From: Mesostigma viride
Lineage: Eukaryota; Streptophyta; Mesostigmatophyceae; Mesostigmatales; Mesostigmataceae
DNA length: 64,000 nucleotides
Direction: 5' to 3'
Assembly (NCBI GenBank): GCA_009746045.1
Contig: RPFO01000078.1
Span: forward strand, 577,016 to 641,015
A program made the translations under genes and the position numbers. Under the pieces are notes generated by a model. The model searched no databases and was not told the origin of the DNA. It was given only the letters and a program-made list of their open reading frames with translations. Below, in pieces: positions 1 through 11,153 of this stretch. How positions within the stretch are numbered: the stretch's first letter is position 1; each line of letters begins with the position of its first letter.

Positions 1-396
1 GAGAGCGCCCTAGCTTCTCTCACTGCCGCAAGTGGGCAGGCCACAGAGCGCTCTCTCCACGGCATGGTGCATCATGCCGGGGCGCAACACTGTGGGTGCA
101 ATTAATACAACCAGTGCAATATACCATAGGTAGCTAGGCTGACACATAGCTTATCAAAGAGACATAGCTTATGCTACAAATGTGAGGTGGGCTCAAGACG
201 TCGGCTAATTAAGGCTCAAGCTGATGACCACAAGGTGCCAGAGCTAATTGAAGGTACTATAACGCTGTGCGCTAATATCGTTTCAAGTGCTGTAATGCCT
301 AAGCTATCCCATAATCGATTGCCCCCAGCTAGACAACTAGCTTGAGTGCTCTATCCCGGGGAAGCCCGGGGGGGCTTCCACAGTTTCTTATTGACA
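1..396 (+). repeat. Interspersed repeat family X, copy 1 (truncated by window edge)
   Basis: This stretch has no gene. Its first 130 bases recur inverted at about 7965-8095, and most of its length recurs in the same orientation at about 59985-60355. Shared landmarks are the segment around GTGGGTGCAATA, a middle part around AAGACGTCGGCT (compare ACGACGTAGGCT in the other copy), and an end at TTGACATA followed by AGGTC. The copies are diverged by substitutions and small indels, so the family is old. No coding capacity is visible. The family is unnamed here; it could be a SINE, a MITE or part of a larger element. Confidence 0.7.
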
Positions 397-442
397 TAAA
401 AGGTCTCGATGAACGTTAGCCAGCCATGATTCTAATGTCCAC
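397..442 (+). repeat. Left 46-bp direct repeat flanking SINE copy A
   Basis: This segment is identical over 46 bp to 774-819, which lies just beyond the SINE. A related unoccupied version appears near 5825-5850. The pair therefore looks like a target-site duplication, though it is unusually long. Confidence 0.75.
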
Positions 443-773
443 AGCCCGTCTCACGGTGCGAGACTGAACAAGTCTCGCGTGCAGACATGTGTGTAGTACT
501 CCTACACACAGATCTCGAGTGATTTATCTAGTACCAAATCCGAAAGGCTTGCATCGATCACTCCCCGGACAGGAGAACTTTTGCGGATGACTGTAGGTGT
601 AAGTTGGCGATGCCATGGTAATCGGAGACGTCCGTCCTATAGTCAGCAAAATTGGTGCGAGAGGTCCCCAGTTCGATTCCGGTCGGATTCATTTGCAGAT
701 CGCGTTTTCCGCGTTTTCCGCGGCCCGGCACTGAACGCAAAGGTTTTCACCTTTGCGGAGTGCCTGATCAGAA
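443..773 (+). mobile_element. tRNA-like SINE, copy A, flanked by 46-bp direct repeats
   Basis: Related copies lie at 40093-40383 (-), 59247-59550 (+) and 59596-59945 (+). The element opens with two small hairpins, CGAGACTGAACAAGTCTCG and GTGTAGTACTCCTACAC. A tRNA-like core follows, with an A-box-like TATAGTCAGC and a B-box-like GTTCGATTCC at 671-680, which suggests an RNA polymerase III promoter. A hairpin-prone tail near GCAAAGGTTTTCACCTTTGC ends at ATCAGAAT. Perfect 46-bp direct repeats, 397-442 and 774-819, flank the copy. A full tRNA cannot be folded because the anticodon arm is missing, so this is a SINE and not a tRNA gene. Confidence 0.7.
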
Positions 774-819
774 TAAAAGGTCTCGATGAACGTTAGCCAG
801 CCATGATTCTAATGTCCAC
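774..819 (+). repeat. Right 46-bp direct repeat flanking SINE copy A
   Basis: This is the second copy of the direct repeat at 397-442, with all 46 bases matching. It runs straight on into repeat family Y. Confidence 0.75.
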
Positions 820-1040
820 GGCCAGCTACATATATCCACCTCCATTCATTTCCATCATCCTGGACGAAATTAACGGATCATGTGTCTATTAATAAACTAA
901 TTAATCCTGAACGACTTCACAAACGCGGATGTAGTAACAGCGCAGCGCTAGGCTCGAGCTACCATGGTCCGGCCGGAGTACGTCTTCCAAATATTTCTGG
1001 CCTGCGGTGGTTGTCTCTGTGATACTTTGAGCAGGGCCAT
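820..1040 (+). repeat. Interspersed repeat family Y, copy 1
   Basis: This copy matches about 5825-5985 and, over a shorter core, about 50870-50905. The core is ATTTCTGGCCTGCGCTGG (here with GGTGG) followed by TTGTCTC. A shared segment GGCTCGAGCTACCATGGTCC lies upstream of the core. It is non-coding and continues the element interrupted by the SINE. The region 1041-1575 holds nothing I can identify. Confidence 0.6.
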
Positions 1041-1575
1041 GCAGGTCTTAAGTCATGCAGGTCTGTCTCGATTGAGCAAACTACTTTGGGTCCAGCTCAA
1101 CAAATTCTGACCGAATGAGGTATACCACTGTAACCAAAGCTCTGAGTTGGATGGGCTATAGGTAAGAGTGTTCAGAGAGTTTTCTTAGTAACAGGAAACC
1201 TGAAACGAGCATAATAATGCTAGGAGCATATACTGTACTATACATAGTTGTCTCACAGTAACGTAAGCGTCAATTATGGAGGCCTTGGAGTGTCTGCTCT
1301 CACTGCATGGCAGTGCACAATATGGTGGCAGTGTGGCTAGGAATTTCCCATGACATCATTTTCACTACTGAACCACAACCTAGCTTTGCAACAGAAAGCC
1401 TGTGTATGTACCCAAAGCCTTCTTGATTTCAGTCATTCTCCTGCTAGAAAGTACATCGTAGTCTGCAATTGGCTACGTAAAAACAACCGCACAAATTATG
1501 GCAACACACGTTAACAAAAACTGCCTCATTCATACAATCTGCCGTGAAAGCCTCACAAATAAACCGGGTGCGTTT

Positions 1576-2808
1576 TCATGAAAAAATCCAGTCAATGACA
1601 GGGGGTGCCAGGCCGACCGACCAGATGAAAGCGCGGTCACGCCCGATGGGGATGCGGGCACCCCAATCCAGCGTGGCACGAAAACCAAGCATCTTCTTGC
1701 TGGAGAAGCGAAGCGAGACCCTCAAGTCTGGGTACGGCCCGCGTGGCGGCCAGGGGTCTTTGACAAAATCGCCTGCCAGCACGAGTGCCACGTGCTCGCG
1801 CACAGGCATGTTTACTCCTACTGAGTGCAACCGAGCCGGCAAGGGACCATGCCCCGCTGGCGCTGCGTTCTGCTGCAGGCGCTGGGGAGGCCCCAGCTGT
1901 ACCTCCACCTTGCCCTCTCCGACATGGCGCAAGCCAGGCAGTCTATTAGCCTTGAGGCCTATGTTCAGGAGCGGTAGGTAGACACGTGGCGGCGGCCTCG
2001 CGGAGAAGGGCCCTATGTTGGTCATTGACAAGTGCATGGAGATGGGCAGCCCTTTGTTCCTCCAGTTGGTGGGGATCAGGCTGTCGGCTGCCGATGCCAC
2101 CAGCGCGAGCTTAGTGAAGGGTTTCAAGGCGTAACGGGCGCCCGCTGCCCCTGCTGCCCCTGCTGCTCCCGCTGCTCCCGCTGCTCCCGCTGCTCCCGCT
2201 GCTCCCGCTGCTCCCGCTGCTCCCGCTGCTCCCGCTGCTCCCGCTGCTCCCGCTGCGCCCGCTGCTACCGCTGCTCCCGCTGCTCCCGCTGCTCCCGCTG
2301 CTCCCGCTGCTCCCGCTGCTCCCGCTGCTCCCGCTGCGCCCGCTGCGCCCGCTGCAGGTATGCCGCCATTGCCTTGGCCTAGATCGAGATGGTCGCACTC
2401 ACGGCGCACATGGATTATGTCGGAGCAGCTGAAGGAGCAAAACGGTAACATTGACACAAACAGAAAAAACAAGTAATTCTTACCACAGTAAGGAGCGAGG
2501 ATGTCCACGACAGCAGTGAGCCCACCTTTCTCGGTCCCTGAAGATCATACAGGCAACCTAAGTCTGCATTGATTCCCAGAAAATGGTTATCAATGTCATT
2601 CGGCAATTGCCTGCCAGGACAAGGACAAGGATAGCAAGGTAAGGACTTCTTACTGGCTAGCATCTTGAAACCGTCCAAGAGCGGCTGGGCCAGCCACGTT
2701 GGGATCATTTTGAAGCGCCCATGCAAGGAACTGTGGCCTGGAAGTCACAGGCGGCGTCAGCCCCCTTAAAAGGCGATCACATCTTCTACATTCAGCATCG
2801 CTGGCCAT
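1576..2808 (-). CDS. Unrecognised protein with an Ala-Ala-Gly repeat tract (two exons)
   Basis: I do not recognise this gene. Exon A is 2808-2654 and begins MASDAECRRCDRLLRG. Exon B is 2428-1576 and ends PPVIDWIFS-stop. The junction is CCA|GTAAGA to TTCAG|CTGC and keeps phase 2, giving about 335 aa. After a short Cys-containing head comes a tract of roughly 26 Ala-Ala-Gly triplets (about 2352-2140), encoded by a 9-bp minisatellite. The C-terminal half is non-repetitive, with alternating hydrophobic strands near the end (for example DLRVSLRFSSKKMLGFRATL). That could be a beta-rich domain, but this is inference. No signal peptide is visible, and exon A may be internal: an in-frame acceptor candidate lies about 40 bp upstream. 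The long frames on the opposite strand are shadows of the repeat. Confidence 0.5.
2140..2355. repeat. 9-bp coding minisatellite (CTGCTCCCG)n
   Basis: About 24 near-identical 9-bp units, with a few CTGCGCCCG and CTGCTACCG variants. On the minus strand they encode the Ala-Ala-Gly tract. Because the unit is a multiple of three, all frames stay open, which creates spurious long frames on both strands. Confidence 0.9.
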
Positions 2809-4200
2809 TTGACTCAAGATTTTAATGTCTATCAATGCCGACAGGCAACGCCGCTATAATGCCATCCACAGGGAACAAAATGGTCAACGTGATCCTCGCA
2901 AGTCCAGCATCAACGTGTAAGCAATTTCGCATACACGGGTCTAGGAAAAGGAATGTCACCAGACTCCAAGGTACATTGACACAAGTTAGCATGCAAGAGT
3001 ATTAAATAGAAGGAAATTGAATGACGTAATGCAAGCAACACTAGTAAAGTTGCAAGAAAGGGGAAGCATTATGTTATGTACCAGTGCGTGCTTGGCCGTT
3101 TCACAACATGCCCCCGTTTGTGAAACGTAATGGGGGCTTGACGCCTGTCACGGCTCGCCTCGTACGTGCTCTTGCGTACGAAACGAATGATTATCGCCTG
3201 TGTATCCAGACCCACTGGACCTGTCATGCAGGCAAGGTGTTTTACATCGTCAAGTCACAAGTGTGTCGTGGCACAGTTCTTGCGAAACGGAACCGGCCGG
3301 GAGGAACACGCGGGTCGCCACTCGCCAGTCGCCACTCGCCAGCAACTACGCATGTTCCGTACCGGGTACCAGGTAGATGCGCGGGAATGTACGTACCTCG
3401 ACCAAAAATGTAAATACAGAGATTTTGGGCCAAAAAAGTGGGTGCGGGAATGATGTGCGGCGGATATGGCGACCTGACAAAGATGGGCGGCATTGTCACG
3501 TGAGCTTATCGTTTTGGGCGCCCAGTAGCAAGAACGAAAGCTTGGTACTTATGCTTAAAGGTTCTGAATTTGGTTACGAAATTATTTGCATTTGCATGTG
3601 TAGCACGGCTGCTCAACATGAGTAGGTCACAGATCGCCTGCGCCCGGACGGTCGATTTTGAGCACAAACATGTCAGTGCGTGAGGAAACGTTGCCCGCAC
3701 CAGGCCAGGCAGTTTTTGCGCTTGATTTTAATCGTAGTATAGAGTTTGGAAACGGTATATCTGACAAGGGAGCGCCCGGGCCTGGGTGTTCTTGCCCGAA
3801 GTTTACTGTCGACCATTTTACAGAAAGTCAAGGCTGGGCAGCGAGCGCACGTGACAGGACTTGTCTTTCGATATCTCTTGGGCCTAGAACAATGATCCGG
3901 CGTGTCTTACGTTACTTTCGAACCATTTTTGTAAGTTTGGATGCGTTCTTGTGCCGGTAAGCAGGCTGGCTGCGGATATCCGCGATTCTTAATGCATCCA
4001 CCTGGACGTGGCGACGTAACAAGCAGGTGCGTGCCGGGTTCTCTCTGTGGTTAGGTGTAAGGGGTAGCGTAGTCGTAGCAGTAAGTGTCAGCCGGCTATG
4101 CCTGAAAGACAGGACAGTTTCTGTGCATGTACATGGCTTACGTAGTTGGTTTACGGCATGTACCTTCTATCGTCGCAATCTTCCTTGTTCGCTGCTGCTA
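2809..4200. other. Non-genic stretch, no supported feature
   Basis: Apart from a short repeat of TCGCCACTCGCCAG near 3314-3345 I see no gene, transposon domain or RNA. The open frames here are short and lack recognisable motifs or convincing splice partners. Confidence 0.4.
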
Positions 4201-4221
4201 AGTTACGCATGCTTCCCAGCT

Positions 4222-4397
4222 ATGTTACGGTTGCGTTCACTATCAGCCATGGGCCCATTGCTTGCAGTTGTTCTAGCTGTTCTTGTGCTGCTTATATGTG
4301 ATGCTTTTACAGCTCGCCCCCCCCCTTTAGAATGCATGCAAAGTGTGGCATGTTGGATAGTGCCCTTTAACAACTTCATCTGGCTGCTATCCTGTGT
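4222..4397 (+). CDS. Possible signal-peptide exon of an unknown gene (weak)
   Basis: A short plus-strand frame beginning MLRLRSLSAMGPLL has a strongly hydrophobic core (LLAVVLAVLVLLI) ending at DAFTARP, which resembles a secretory signal. It runs into TGT|GTAAGT near 4397, a good donor. I cannot find a convincing following exon in 4400-5800, so this may be chance. No function is proposed. Confidence 0.2.
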
Positions 4398-4399
4398 AA

Positions 4400-5820
4400 G
4401 TTTCCATACGCGTACATGTGGGGTCCTCTCCCTCCTGGGTGGTGGCCAGCATGCCCGTGACATTAAACTACGTGAGCACCCAAGTCACATTGGAATTTCG
4501 CAAGGTATTGGGCACCTGGCGTGACTCTGCGCGCTGCTACAGTACAGCTGTAGTAACAGTACGGTACAACGCAGACCGAGGAATCTCACCACACACCGCG
4601 CAGTCCCTGGTAGCCACGTGTCACGGGTTGGAGTTGTGGTTTTGAGCCTTTTGACGCATTCTTGTTTACTGGAGCCCTGCATTTCTTTGGTTTCCCTGTT
4701 CCCAAATTATGGGCAGCCTTAATTATCAAATTATGCGAGACAACATTGGTTTACTCTGGTCACCCAACCAATTACGCTAGGTACTCAGCTTGCTACGAGC
4801 TACCCAGAATCGCTGGCAATGAGGGGCTGGCGGGTCCAAATGTAGTGAGCGTGCGATAGCGGAAACTAGCTTCGAATTCGCCTTGTGGCTTACCAGACAG
4901 TATGATACATACCGAAGGCGCGGGCATGTTTCGCTACCCATGTGACGCTGGGCTTCGAAAACCAGGACCCAGCAATTGATGATGAGATGTCACCCAATTT
5001 CAAGTAGTTTCTCGGCCACAGACGCTTACATTCACCGCCTTATACACGACGTCATGGTGTGTATAATATGTTCTTAGATGTTTGATAGCAGCTTGATTAG
5101 AACATTACCGGATTTCTATGCCAAGGGCGGTTTTTAAGGCGGCGGGACGTCATGGCTTAACCCGCACGTGACTTGACCCGGTGATTGTTGTCGAGTTACT
5201 GGACGCGCATCCTTCTCCTGCGGTGCTAACTCACCTAAGTGGGATGCGGGCTCTTCATCCGTTCTACCTGCAGCGGCAGGTGATGTGCTTGGGATTTTCG
5301 GTTCTCTCTGTCGGCTGCTTGCCATACATGCGCGGGGGCCAGTCCTCTGTAACGGTCAGCTTCTACTATGCAACGTAGGAAAATGATGCTTTGTGCTTGC
5401 TGTATGCGTCGTGCTAATCCATGCATCGGCCTTGAACCCTGCAGCATGCATCAGCATTGTCCACATACGTCACGTTTTTTTCCAGCTGGCTACTGGGGGC
5501 GCCATCAACCCGACATGAACCCTTAACTTAGGTGGCTATGCTTACTTGCTCGTTACCCTGCACATGCTCCAATTTACCCTGCAGCAGCTGCCCCATAACG
5601 TTGCTGCAATTAATTGCTCCGGCATGTGTGCATCATGGTTTGGTCGAGAATGCATGCATGCATCCATGCAATATTATGTCCTGGGTACATGCATAATGGG
5701 AGAGCGATCGCAGCAATGGTGCTCACCACTAGACACTCCCGGCCAGTTAGGCTCGAAACACACGCCCTGATCAAGCATGCTGTTTCCGGCCCCACCGTCT
5801 AGGTCATCTAGTCGCTCCAC
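4400..5820. other. Non-genic stretch, no supported feature
   Basis: I found no domain, RNA gene or tandem array here. The frames are short and overlap on both strands. Confidence 0.4.
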
Positions 5821-5824
5821 ACGT

Positions 5825-5990
5825 GAGCCAGCCATAATTTCAATGCACAAGGATACACATTTCCATCACCATTCATCTTCATCATCCTGAACGACTCGTA
5901 AACGCGGAAAAGATAACGGCAGGCTCGAGCTACCATGGTCCGGATTCTCGCGATTTCTGGCCTGCGCTGGTTGTCTCTTTGATAATACAT
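5825..5990 (+). repeat. Interspersed repeat family Y, copy 2 (no SINE insertion)
   Basis: Aligns with 795-1020: GAGCCAGCCATAATT, then a CATTCATC/TTCATCATCCTG segment, then GGCTCGAGCTACCATGGTCC, then ATTTCTGGCCTGCGCTGG. It runs through the position that carries the SINE in the first copy without interruption, so it serves as an empty-site relative. Confidence 0.6.
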
Positions 5991-6374
5991 GTCCCTCCCT
6001 GCAGGCTGAGGGAATGCCCCCAGGGCTGGCAGGAGCCACCCTTCTCCAAGTCCTGTACGCAAGCAGTGAGGAGCATTCCTTGCCACAAGGCAAGCATTTG
6101 GCCAGTGAGCAGGAGAGGCCCGGACTTTCTCCCGCTTTTAAACTGGTGCTGGCAATAATAATATGTGCTAAAAAGCACTTCGGTGCTCCGTGACTCCCCA
6201 ACGGGAGCACGAGTTTAATTAATTATTTAATTAATTGTGTCCTGTCCCCATATCTGTTCATTATTGTCGTGGATCACGTCATGCGCCAGGCACGTGCACG
6301 CTTTACTGCTAGCTCTTAAGGGGTTCGAGCCCGGCTTAAGGACATCCTTAACGATCGCGAATATATGGCGGCGG

Positions 6375-6725
6375 TGGCCCTGGCTACTGCCTGTCCGACC
6401 TGATTTTTGCGGATGACACCACCCTTATCGAGCGCCCCGAGCACATTCAGACCTGGCTGGACTAGGCTTAGAGGCGCGGGCGGTGGGGCTGGAGATCAGT
6501 GTCAAAACTGAGGCGATGGTGATCGGGGCTACCAGTGCCCCGCCGAGGCCCCGGCTGCTAGACGGGACGGAGGTCCCGTTCCGTGATCGCTTCAAACTGC
6601 TGGGGAGCATGCTCACCGACACCGCCGACGATGTGGACACCCGCATCGGCCTGACCTGGGCTCGGCTTCGTTCGCTCAAAACCTACATACAGGGCGGCAT
6701 ATCCTGACCTGGCCTGTCCCAAAGG
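6375..6725 (+). mobile_element. LINE reverse-transcriptase fragment (decayed)
   Basis: The translation contains LSDLIFADDTTLIE, the catalytic FADD box of a non-LTR retrotransposon reverse transcriptase. A second frame follows at 6483-6707 with GLEISVKTEAMVIG and FKLLGSMLTD, which match the K-T motif and thumb region that normally come next. The two parts are in different frames, so the copy has a frameshift. Only about 110 residues of palm and thumb remain; the upstream fingers domain and any endonuclease are absent. It is a 5'-truncated relic. Confidence 0.75.
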
Positions 6726-7385
6726 ATATTCCTAGAAAGATGGGTAAACCTGCGCCATGTTGCGTGCCCGACCCTTGGAACGGGCGCAACAATGGAATAA
6801 ATTATGTATTTTGGCTTGTTGTCATAGTCCGTAGGACTTTGGGACTCATTTCGGGACTTAATTTGGGAATTGTCCCTTGGTCAGGACTCTTGTATGGAAC
6901 TTTATGATAGTTTGTGTGATTCGGACCAGTTATTTTGGGCCTAGGTTGATGTATGCGATCTTCTAGGGGCCGGTGCAGTCGCGGCGCGCTGGGTACTTTA
7001 TAGTTGGTTGAGATATTGTACTCATGCGTGGATTCTGTAGCCTGGCGAGGGTCGATGTCGACCCGAGGATCTTGTGTGGACTGCATGTTTCGGAGTTCTC
7101 TGGAAGGTCGGCGCCATGTCGGCGCCTCTTCCCAGCTTGGTGGCAGACCTAGGTGAAATTGGTCCGAGGACGAGAGTCTCGTCCTCTTGGTTCGATGAAT
7201 GTAAAGTGCGATGAAGCCTACACATTGAACCTGGGGCACTTATCCATTTGTAATTGGTCTTGCTAGCGCCATTATAAGTGTGTATTAAATAGCTTGGCAT
7301 CAAGTCGCGGTGCCAGATATCTCACGACCCCAGTCGTGAAGCGCAATCTGCATTAAGCCACCTTGATTCTTCCTATTACCGGCAC
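6726..7385. other. Unassigned stretch downstream of the LINE fragment
   Basis: AT-rich and free of recognisable coding. It may include the untranslated tail of the LINE, but no poly-A tract or target duplication marks its end. Confidence 0.3.
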
Positions 7386-7441
7386 AGTTGATCTTTCGCG
7401 ACGTAGCTCAGGCTAGGTGTCTGGGCTGGCACGTTACAGCC

Positions 7442-7657
7442 ATGACCTATACACAGCAGTTGCTGGCCGACCTAGTGGTCCCAGCTCCGTTTGAACACCA
7501 CATTCACTCCCTCTCTCTTGCTTGGACTGCTATGCAGAACAAGAAGAGGTGGAAGACGATTGTCCAGGCTCACACGCCGGCCCCTGTGGGCAAGCCCGGG
7601 CCCCTCCCCCCAAGCGGAAGGGGCGCTTTGCTGAGTAGCGTAGATAGGATTTTCTAG
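7442..7657 (+). other. Short open frame of unknown origin
   Basis: A frame beginning MTYTQQLLADLVVPAPFEHH and ending LLSSVDRIF-stop, about 71 aa. It is Trp- and basic-residue-bearing in the middle (NKKRWKTIVQAH). It could be the tail of a decayed mobile-element protein because it lies between repeats, but I do not recognise a family. Low confidence. Confidence 0.2.
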
Positions 7658-7964
7658 ACTAGATAGCTTAGAGTTAGCTTAGTTCGGTTCCGCGGCTTCG
7701 CCCACCTCCATGCATCCAGCAAGGGAATACGTGCTACATGATCTCCCAACGGAGTCATGTTATAATTTTACTCGGGGTGCACCATTGAGGTGCACCTGCA
7801 CCATCATGTATTCCATAACCAGCAATCCGTGTACCTTAATTGCCAGGGGTGCCCCCCCGAGTGCCCAGGATAAAAGTGGGTGTCTTGTGCATGAGTCATT
7901 TCAAAACGCTGCACAACGGTTGTAGCTTGGAATTTGGAACAGTAAGAGAAGCATGCATGCCTAC

Positions 7965-8095
7965 CTTGAATGGTTGTATTGCACCCACAGTGTTGCACCA
8001 TGCTGCGGAGAGGGCGCTCTGTGGCCTCCCCACTTGTGGCAGTGAGAGAAGCTAGGGCACGCCCTCCCTCCTCGTTGTGCATAGGGGTTGAAGGT
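7965..8095 (-). repeat. Interspersed repeat family X, inverted partial copy
   Basis: The reverse complement matches 1-125 and about 59985-60115, including the GAAGCTAGGGC/GCCCTAGCTTC end and the GTGTTGCACCATG segment. It lies just downstream of the large minus-strand gene. Confidence 0.7.
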
Positions 8096-8312
8096 TCCTT
8101 TACTCTGTACTAGCACCCACGTGACCAGTATTAATCAATCAATCCATTAATTAATTAAGCAACTCATTAATTAATCATGCCACTTCGCTGATATCAAAGG
8201 GCAGCCGGGGATGTGCGCTGAAATTACATGATGTCACAACAAGGCCCTGGGTGCCACAGCCTGTTACTCTATCCAGAGTTACTCACACAGATATACAACT
8301 TTCTGCCCCCGT

Positions 8313-10934
8313 TTACTCCTGGCTGACAAACTGGTTGAACTGGCAATCTGTACCGAAAATCCCTGTCGTCTGGTAATCCACAGGACTGCCCGTGATCAGC
8401 GCTGCAGAAGCATTCAGCGCGGACTGCCCCAGGATACCGTGCACGGCGCTGGTGGGCTGAAACTCCATCAGCTTGAGATTCAGGAAGTTCTTGCCGGGCC
8501 CCTTGCCGCTCTCCCAGGAGCTCGCACGCACCACCTCCACCTCGATGGCTGCCACGTTGGGGACGTTGACGAGCACGCGCGTCTTCTTGCGAGAGATGGT
8601 CATGCCAGATGGCAGGCTCTGAATGGCCCGCTGGCCGTAGTGGCGTTCCTGCACATGCCGACACGTTGTCACATGTCGACAGGACGTTGTTGAAAGCATG
8701 CCCAGGTAAAACAAAAGGCACAAAGAAAGAGAAGACAGTGAGCTGACACGGGAGAAATATTATCGAATCAATGCAAAGTGCGAATGGTGTTAAGGTGTGA
8801 GATTACACGGAAAGAGAAGCCAAGACCTTCAACTGCCCTGAACCTCAAGAGCTCATCACTACTGGACAACCATCTGGACAAACCGTTGACGGATAATATC
8901 AGGCACAGACTTGTTCAGGGCACGCACGCACGCACGCAAGTATGGCAACACACCACCTCACAAGCCTGACTTATATTTTGGGGGGTGACCCCAAACCCCT
9001 GCGTTGAAACACAGTGCTGCTGTACATACAGCGCAGGGAACATCAGCTAGAGCTGGAGGAGTGACAGGACCAGCAGCTAGAGCTGGAGGAGTGAGAGTCT
9101 TGTGAGCTTTCCGCAAATACTTGCTGTAACCAAATCGAAGCAAATCGGTTTTCTATTAATATAGTTTAATTAACGCATGCGGGAAAGATAGGGCCGCTAT
9201 GCCTTTGCCTGCATGTAGAAGGCTGTCTGCGACATGGGTTGACGAATTCGATCGGTGCAAAGGGTTTCATGCTCGCCTGAAATTTTCTTGGATGGCCCGG
9301 TTGTTTATAAGGGTCGGTGGCTCTTAATAAGTGGTCCGAGAAAATGAATTGTAGGTTTTATACGACTTGCTTGCAAAGATTCGTACTTGGTTGCACCGGC
9401 TGAGATTAGCTGGGGACCTGTAGGGTCTGATTGCTTGACGATTTTTTTTTTTTAGTGAGTCGTGATTAATTATTGTATAGTGGACTCGGATCCACCCAAG
9501 GGGTCGATGGGCGAGTTTTATGTTTGTCATTCTTGAGAAACCTTGTACGACTACCTGTACGGTTAACGCACTAAGCCTGGAGGTGCGTGGCCACGTTATT
9601 TGTACTGGCGTTTTCAGCACTGTTCAGGCCGGCCTGTGACGCATGCCGGTGTCACTTAATTTTTACTTAATTTAGGATGATGTCAGCTTGTGTGTCGGCG
9701 GACCATGCCTTAAGCAATCTAGGTTGGCCATGATCCGCAATTGTTTCTTTTCCCTCTCTCCCACCCTGAAGGCTTCTTGCTTCCGCGTGCGGATTGAGAA
9801 ACCTTAAGGCCACTGTTCACTGCTGCATTTGTGGCAGGGCTCCACTTACTGTATTGAATCAAAACCTGGTCTTCTTGGGAGCTTAGTGATCTTGACACTT
9901 GTTTTTCCCACAGAGACAGGCATCAAGGCTCAAGAAGCGATTCCAAAATAAACTAAGAATGAACAACAAGCGGAATGCTATCGTCCGCTAACCAGCCATC
10001 CACCAGGGACAAAGTGTTTTCGTGTGGGGCGATAGATAGGGAAGAAATTTGCTCCAGCAGTAGCATAGACAGCATACAGTGCAATAGTTGTGTAATCAGC
10101 GTGTGCTGCACTACAAACTAGTGTAATCAGCATGTAGTGCAATAGGAGGGTAATTACTACCGTAGAGCAATTAACTAGCACACTCTACAGCGGTAGTCTA
10201 AGTAGCACTCACCCCGTTGACCAGCAGGGACCCATACGCCGCGGTGGCACCGATCCCTGGCGGTGACTGCGCGTCGACAAGAACTTGGTCGCCACCGAAA
10301 CGGATACCGATCTGGTCCATCCAGGTGCGCGCATCGGTCTGGGAAGAAATGGGAGATGAAGATGTCGCCGGCATAGCTGCCGCGTCAGTGCCCACGGCGC
10401 CGGTGAAGCGGGCGTTCACCTGAAGTGCCTCATCGGTTACAATGCAGTAGGTCTTGCCGACCTCTCCGTTGAAGTCAAATTTGTCACCGCGAGCGGTGGT
10501 GAAGTGTGGGTCGGACGTGGCAGACGACAGGATCAGGTAAACGGCTTCGAGGATTGTCACAGTCTGCACCGCGCCCACGTTTGTGTTGAAGAAGGTGGCC
10601 AGGAGGTCCTTGAAGCCTGGCGAGCTGACCAGGTCGATGACGCGGTGGCCTTCCCGCTCATCGTCCACGAACATGGTTATGGCGACGACCACCTCCGCCA
10701 CGCCCTGCATCAAGTGGCGCCTCGTGGCAGCTTCCCCGTCGGTGGAGACCGAGAAACCGCAGCGGCGGAGGAAGGAGACGTACAGCGCGACAGCGTCCGC
10801 CAGCTTTGCCGGGTCTGTGGCGGTCACGATGCAGTCCTTGACGGAGACCTGTGCGATGACTTGGACGGCCGAGCCCGTGGACGGGCAGCTCGCCCCCTCC
10901 GAAGACGGCAGAAGCGCACAAGTGGGGTTAACGT
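8313..10934 (-). CDS. Exons 13-14 of the LRR/Root_cap-like gene: Root_cap-like C-terminal domain
   Basis: Exon 13 (10934-10213, 722 nt) begins with a Cys-containing segment and a helical region of unknown role, then the DPHF motif. Exon 14 (8648-8313) carries the strand-rich end with VHGILGQS and GIFGTDCQFNQF. The order DPHF, FDFNG, LQVNARF, RTWMDQIGIRFG, HGILGQ, DC is that of the plant Root_cap family (PF06830), which resembles a von Willebrand D half-domain. The intron between them holds (CACG)n at 8920-8938 and a duplicated GAGCTGGAGGAGTGA near 9045-9090. Confidence 0.7.
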
Positions 10935-11122
10935 CTGCGGACCAAACGCACATGGATGGATGTGGTGTGTGTGCATGTGGTGTGTGTGCGTGTTTGTGCG
11001 TGTGAGTGCATGCTTGCGTGTGTGTGCGTGCGCGTGTGCGCGTGTGCGCGTGTGCGCGTGTGTTTGTGTGTGATTGTGCAAGTGCGTGCGCATGTGCTCA
11101 CGCACTTGTCAGCACTTTGCAG

Positions 11123-11153
<31 letters not shown>

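Noticed and set aside
625-690. tRNA gene
   Set aside because: B-box and partial A-box are present, but an anticodon arm and acceptor stem cannot be formed, and the segment recurs in other repeat copies. It is a tRNA-like SINE.
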